The notes under the pieces: generated by a model
What the model was told of the DNA's origin: nothing
Seen by the model: only the letters and a program-made list of their open reading frames with translations
Databases searched by the model: none
Translations under genes and position numbers: made by a program
Source: Tetmemena sp. SeJ-2015
Lineage: Eukaryota; Ciliophora; Spirotrichea; Sporadotrichida; Oxytrichidae
Reading direction: 5' to 3'
Assembly: GCA_027382625.1 (NCBI GenBank)
Contig: JAJKFJ010022700.1
Location: 19,692-83,691, forward strand
Length of the DNA: 64,000 nucleotides
Shown: piece by piece, positions 60,438 to 64,000 of the stretch
Layout: each line of letters begins with the position of its first letter
Position numbering within the stretch: position 1 is the stretch's first letter

Positions 60438-62488
60438 TCAGAGTTGGATATTAGTTTAGTGAGTTGCGTTACTGAATCCTCCGATAAGCAATTGCAGTAT
60501 TCTTTCTTTGTCCTTGGAGTTCATCATGTGATAGGTGGAGTAAGTATTTTCAAGTGCAGTCTGCTCTTTGAATACGATTTGAGTCAAATAGAAGTAAAGG
60601 AACACAACAGTAATGATTTTGCAGTCGAAGCGGTCTGTAAACCCTCCATGGCCTGGAATTGTGTCTGCGAAGTCCTTTACCTTGAATGCTCGCTTGAAGC
60701 CACTAGCTAAGAATCCTCCAAAGGGAGCTATCAAAGAACAGAAGAGGGAAATAGCCATGGCATGGAATTGAATGTCAGCGATGTTCATTTGGAAAGAACC
60801 AAATCCTCCAAGTCCAAACTCCTTACTTTTATTTTTCCCTGAGATCAATATAATAGAGTGATAATACATTTTTACAGATGAGGGATGAAGATATCGTGAA
60901 TTTGGCAGTGCATCTGTTCAAATACAAACAACCCGTGAGAGTTTTAGGGACAGACTAACTATTGAGATGAGGCAAAGTAACTACTGATTATAAAAGAAGT
61001 CACAATATAAATAGCACCAATAAGTATATATGCTTCATTAAATTTACAAATGAGCCTATCATACCTCCAATGAAACCCTCCCAAGTCTTTTTGGGCGAAA
61101 TTTTAATAAGAGGGGTTCTTCCTATAGATATTCCTACTAAATAAGCTGCTATGTCATTTTAAAAATTATAAGAAGTATTTATTTTTTAATCTTATTTTTA
61201 TAAATTGAATTGACAAAAACTGCAAATACAGCAATTAGGAACCAGAAATGGCCTTTATAGGTCAAATAGCCTGCACAAGTACCTGCAAATGCTAAGGCAT
61301 TAGCTACGAAGATGCTTTTTGCGAGTGACCTAATATGATATTGGAAATTTCCATTTGCTATTCTCTGAAACTTTGAGAATAATCTTAAAAATGATTCTGA
61401 TTTTATTGCAATAGCAAGCTGATTACATTTTAGACTTAATCTATAAATTAATTTACCACACCAATAATGATGAGAATGTATAGAGAAAAGCTCAATAGGA
61501 GATGATTATGCTTTATGATTTACTAATTTATGATACTCGAAAAGGATCTTATCTAGAATTGAGTCTGGTCCGAACTGATAATCAACTTGAGTGCGCTGCA
61601 GTAATTTTCCTGGTATGAAAGAAAACAGAGCTGTCATAAAGATTTCAATTTTAATCAAGTTTAGTAAAAGTTATTAAAGATATGAATTAGCTTCCTATTT
61701 ATGCAGTCATCTTATTGTTTTGAGAATAGGAATAGGCTTTTCTGGCTAAAATAATTGCCAAAGGTAAATGATTAGAAAAATTTCAGATTGCTTTTTATAA
61801 ATGAAATTTAACTTAGTTTAGTTATTTAAACTTTTGAAATTCTCAGGTTAAGGCAAAAATTAAACCTTCAGTTATCTCTGGAGAAGTGATTTAAAAATTG
61901 TAAATTATATAAGATTAATATAAAGACTGCAGCATTGAAAACTTGGAATCTAGTAAGGCTTTTTAGCTCAGGGTCATCCGTGACGCTTAGAATTTCGTAG
62001 TACATCATCCAAATCATGGTAAGAATGCCTGTTGCGATATAGAAATTTTTATAAAAATATGTTTTTAGAAATGGCCAAGAAGGGTGAGGAAGATCAACAT
62101 TGCAATGATGAAAGTGGCTGACAAGGCTCTCACTTTGAGGTTTTATAATTTGAGTCTTCTTGCTTCTGCTGCAGCCTCCTGCTCTTATCTCTTCTTTTCT
62201 TCATTTTGAGAAGAGATCTATATCTTGGCAGACTAATTAGAGTTTGTAAATAATTTATTATGCTTATCTTATTGAAATAGCGTTTAAATTTGTTTTAAAT
62301 GAGTTCAGATTGGATTAAATCTATGAGTTAGCTGCATTTCTAAAAATACTTTAATTAATTTTAAGCAGGAAGGGACTCCTTTCCTTTTGCTTGCTGAGCT
62401 GATGTAGATTGCTCCGCCGACTAGTCTTAAAACCTTACGTTTCAATTAATAAATAGCTATATTTTAAAGGAACGTTTTTCTTTCCCAT
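60438..62488 (-). CDS. CDS1: CDP-diacylglycerol synthase (phosphatidate cytidylyltransferase)
   Basis: Integral membrane enzyme making CDP-diacylglycerol from phosphatidate and CTP for PI and cardiolipin synthesis. After IES removal the start is [20 protein letters not shown]. Then a charged region ([20 protein letters not shown]), membrane segments ([70 protein letters not shown]), and the conserved [20 protein letters not shown] with [12 protein letters not shown]. The Cys region is [19 protein letters not shown]. The family signature is [20 protein letters not shown] with GFTDRFDC. The end is [16 protein letters not shown] and a few residues to the TGA at 60,438. Three IESs are resolved, and more lie near 62,230-62,370, 61,640-61,930, 61,380-61,440, 61,160-61,200 and 60,860. 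Confidence 0.93.
61506..61527 (-). other. IES in CDS1, pointer CATAA
   Basis: TTATG (plus strand) at 61,506 and 61,528. Removing 22 nt joins ILFEYH to [15 protein letters not shown]. An alternative longer repeat nearby (ATCATAAA) does not give the conserved frame. Confidence 0.75.
62040..62065 (-). other. IES in CDS1, pointer ATTTCTA
   Basis: TAGAAAT (plus strand) at 62,040 and 62,066. Removing 26 nt joins LTLLGHF to YIATGILTM in frame. Confidence 0.9.
62447..62471 (-). other. IES in CDS1 start region, pointer AAACGT
   Basis: ACGTTT (plus strand) at 62,447 and 62,472. Removing 25 nt gives MGKKNVRFQDQSAEQS in frame from Met 62,488. Confidence 0.85.
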
Positions 62489-64000
62489 TTCTTTTTCTCT
62501 TCTATTTAATTTTACTATAAATTATTTTTGCTATCACTATATACGAAATGAGGTTGAAAAATGAAGATAAATATTATATATATTTAAAATAGGAAGGAAG
62601 TGATTGACTAATAGGGAGAGGGAGCAGCAATTTATTGATTTTGAAATTCTCTTATCTAAAATTAAGGCTTATTCGAATTAGGGGTAGCGTATAGTCTTCA
62701 AGCAATTATAGTGTTTTATTTATAGCTATTAAATACTTTTTATTTGCAAATTGACGTAGAGCTATATATGCCCTGACATTATTCAAAATCAAAAATAGAA
62801 TTCGCTTTTTATAATCTAATCATTATTTTAAATAAGATCGTTATAAACAAATTTGGGTAATATTATTTTTTATTTTTGAGAGAATTATTGTTAATATATA
62901 CTAAGTTCTGGTTTGCCATCTCACTAAAATAGGCCGGCTGCAATATAGCTTGCTCTATATAAATACTCTCTAACGATTTTTTAAAATGAAGGCTCAGGCG
63001 CACACCTTACTCTCATCAAGAAGCCACCTCTGACGACTTACTCAATTTTAAAGCACTATTAAATTCACAATAATAATTGGCGGTGAATAGCGGTATCCTA
63101 TTTAAAAAATTCCATATTCTAAATGATTTAGTCCTGAAACTCTCCCAAACTAGGTCAAAATAAAAAAGAAGAAGCACTTTTATATAATTGTAGGTAGATT
63201 GCTAGAGTTTTATAATGTCTAATTTTTTTAAGAGTGAAAAAACTTCTGCGGGGGTTGAGGGATTTGCAGAGCACCGAAGATATCCCTTGTCATCTTTTAA
63301 AGCTACACCGAACTTTACTTTTACTATAACTGTGTCTTAATTTGAATTGAATGTATTTCCGGCTCTTAAAAATCTTAATGTGGTCGCTGTATATTATTGC
63401 ACTATAATAATTAATAGCTTCTTAAACTAAATCACTTTTTCTTAAATAATTTATGGTATATTGGGATTAATTAAAAAAAATAAGAGGCATTTTCAATTCT
63501 ATTGCATCGCTTAAATACACCAAATCAATTAAGAGCTTTCTTTTGATAATTTAATAAGGAAGTTAACTTTTTCTAAAAAAATAAAGTCCATTTATGTAGT
63601 AGTCACAAAAATTAATATTTAGCAAAGTTTCTCAAAAGACGAATGAATCTTTAATATTATAATTGAGCAATTGAGACGAGAGCGCGGGGGAAGGGTGCTC
63701 CCTGATTTCACTGTATTCTTGAGAAGAAACAGTGGCCGAACTAGATTAGATTACAGACTCTAATTATAATAGTTTCTGTGATTGATTTTCTAGTTGCTAG
63801 AATTATATCTGCAGAGCAGGCTGAGATAATTTTTTTATCAAAGGCTTATCCTTTTAAGAACTATGGTAGGATCCACTTAAATGGTGCGGAGTCGCTTGTC
63901 TCCCTATTTACTAAGAGGACTAGTGGTGCTTCGTAATTCGCTTACTACTTATGCGGATGTCTCTGATATTTTGCTTAAGCTGTTTTATTCTCTTAGCCAA
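62489..64000. other. AT-rich end region, no assigned gene
   Basis: Mostly AT-rich. GC-richer islands at 62,985-63,040, 63,240-63,300, 63,665-63,720 and 63,840-63,960 may be MDSs of a gene extending beyond the window. The last one reads KAYPFKNYGRIHLNGAESLV on the plus strand to a TGA. No family is recognised. Confidence 0.4.

Noticed and set aside
60432..60710. Plus-strand ORF opposite CDS1
   Set aside because: Antisense shadow of the highly conserved CDP-DAG synthase C-terminus.

Overview
The window looks like germline (micronuclear) DNA of a spirotrich, probably hypotrich/stichotrich, ciliate. Three things in the sequence say so. (1) Almost every recognisable gene reads only if TAA and TAG are glutamine and TGA is the sole stop. 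(2) Conserved proteins are interrupted by short AT-rich inserts, each flanked by a 3-8 bp direct repeat. Removing the insert plus one repeat copy restores the expected protein, and most inserts lack GT...AG ends. These are internal eliminated segments (IESs) with pointers between macronuclear-destined segments (MDSs). (3) G4T4 telomere-like tracts lie beside a TBE-like transposase. Genus and species cannot be fixed from the sequence.

Layout. 0-12 kb: a hybrid histidine kinase gene spread over more than 11 kb, with one segment apparently out of order. 12-17 kb: AT-rich DNA, a 754-bp inverted-repeat element, an (AAT)n tract and an uninterrupted 452-codon minus-strand gene. 17.5-19.6 kb: the N-terminal half of a second histidine kinase. 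19.8-31 kb: a GC-richer island holding an imperfect palindrome of about 3 kb, about 4.5 kb without genes, and an IS630/Tc1-type transposase that uses the ciliate code and short introns. 31.2-32.3 kb: an intact TBE-like transposase (minus), with GC palindromes and a broken zinc-finger ORF beside it. 34.5-41.2 kb: an acidic protein and a MORN-repeat protein, both minus, the latter scattered in very AT-rich DNA.

42-62.5 kb is a dense block of MAC-destined genes: a TXNDC17-type thioredoxin-like protein (+), a coiled-coil protein (-), the PAM18/TIM14 J-protein (+), a Q/N/S-rich protein (+), an elongin-B-like protein (-), a METTL21-type methyltransferase (-), a beta-propeller protein (+), three tandem SK-like potassium channel paralogues (+) and CDP-diacylglycerol synthase (-). 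In a hypotrich these would be cut apart onto separate nanochromosomes, so adjacency here does not imply co-regulation.

Most notable points: the 513-bp pore-region IES of the second K+ channel carries an oppositely oriented, EF-hand-like coding segment (nested-gene architecture). The three channel paralogues share IES positions but use different pointers. A kinase N-terminal module is found displaced inside kinase 1 and, inverted, inside an IES of the MORN gene. No rRNA, tRNA or CRISPR was seen.
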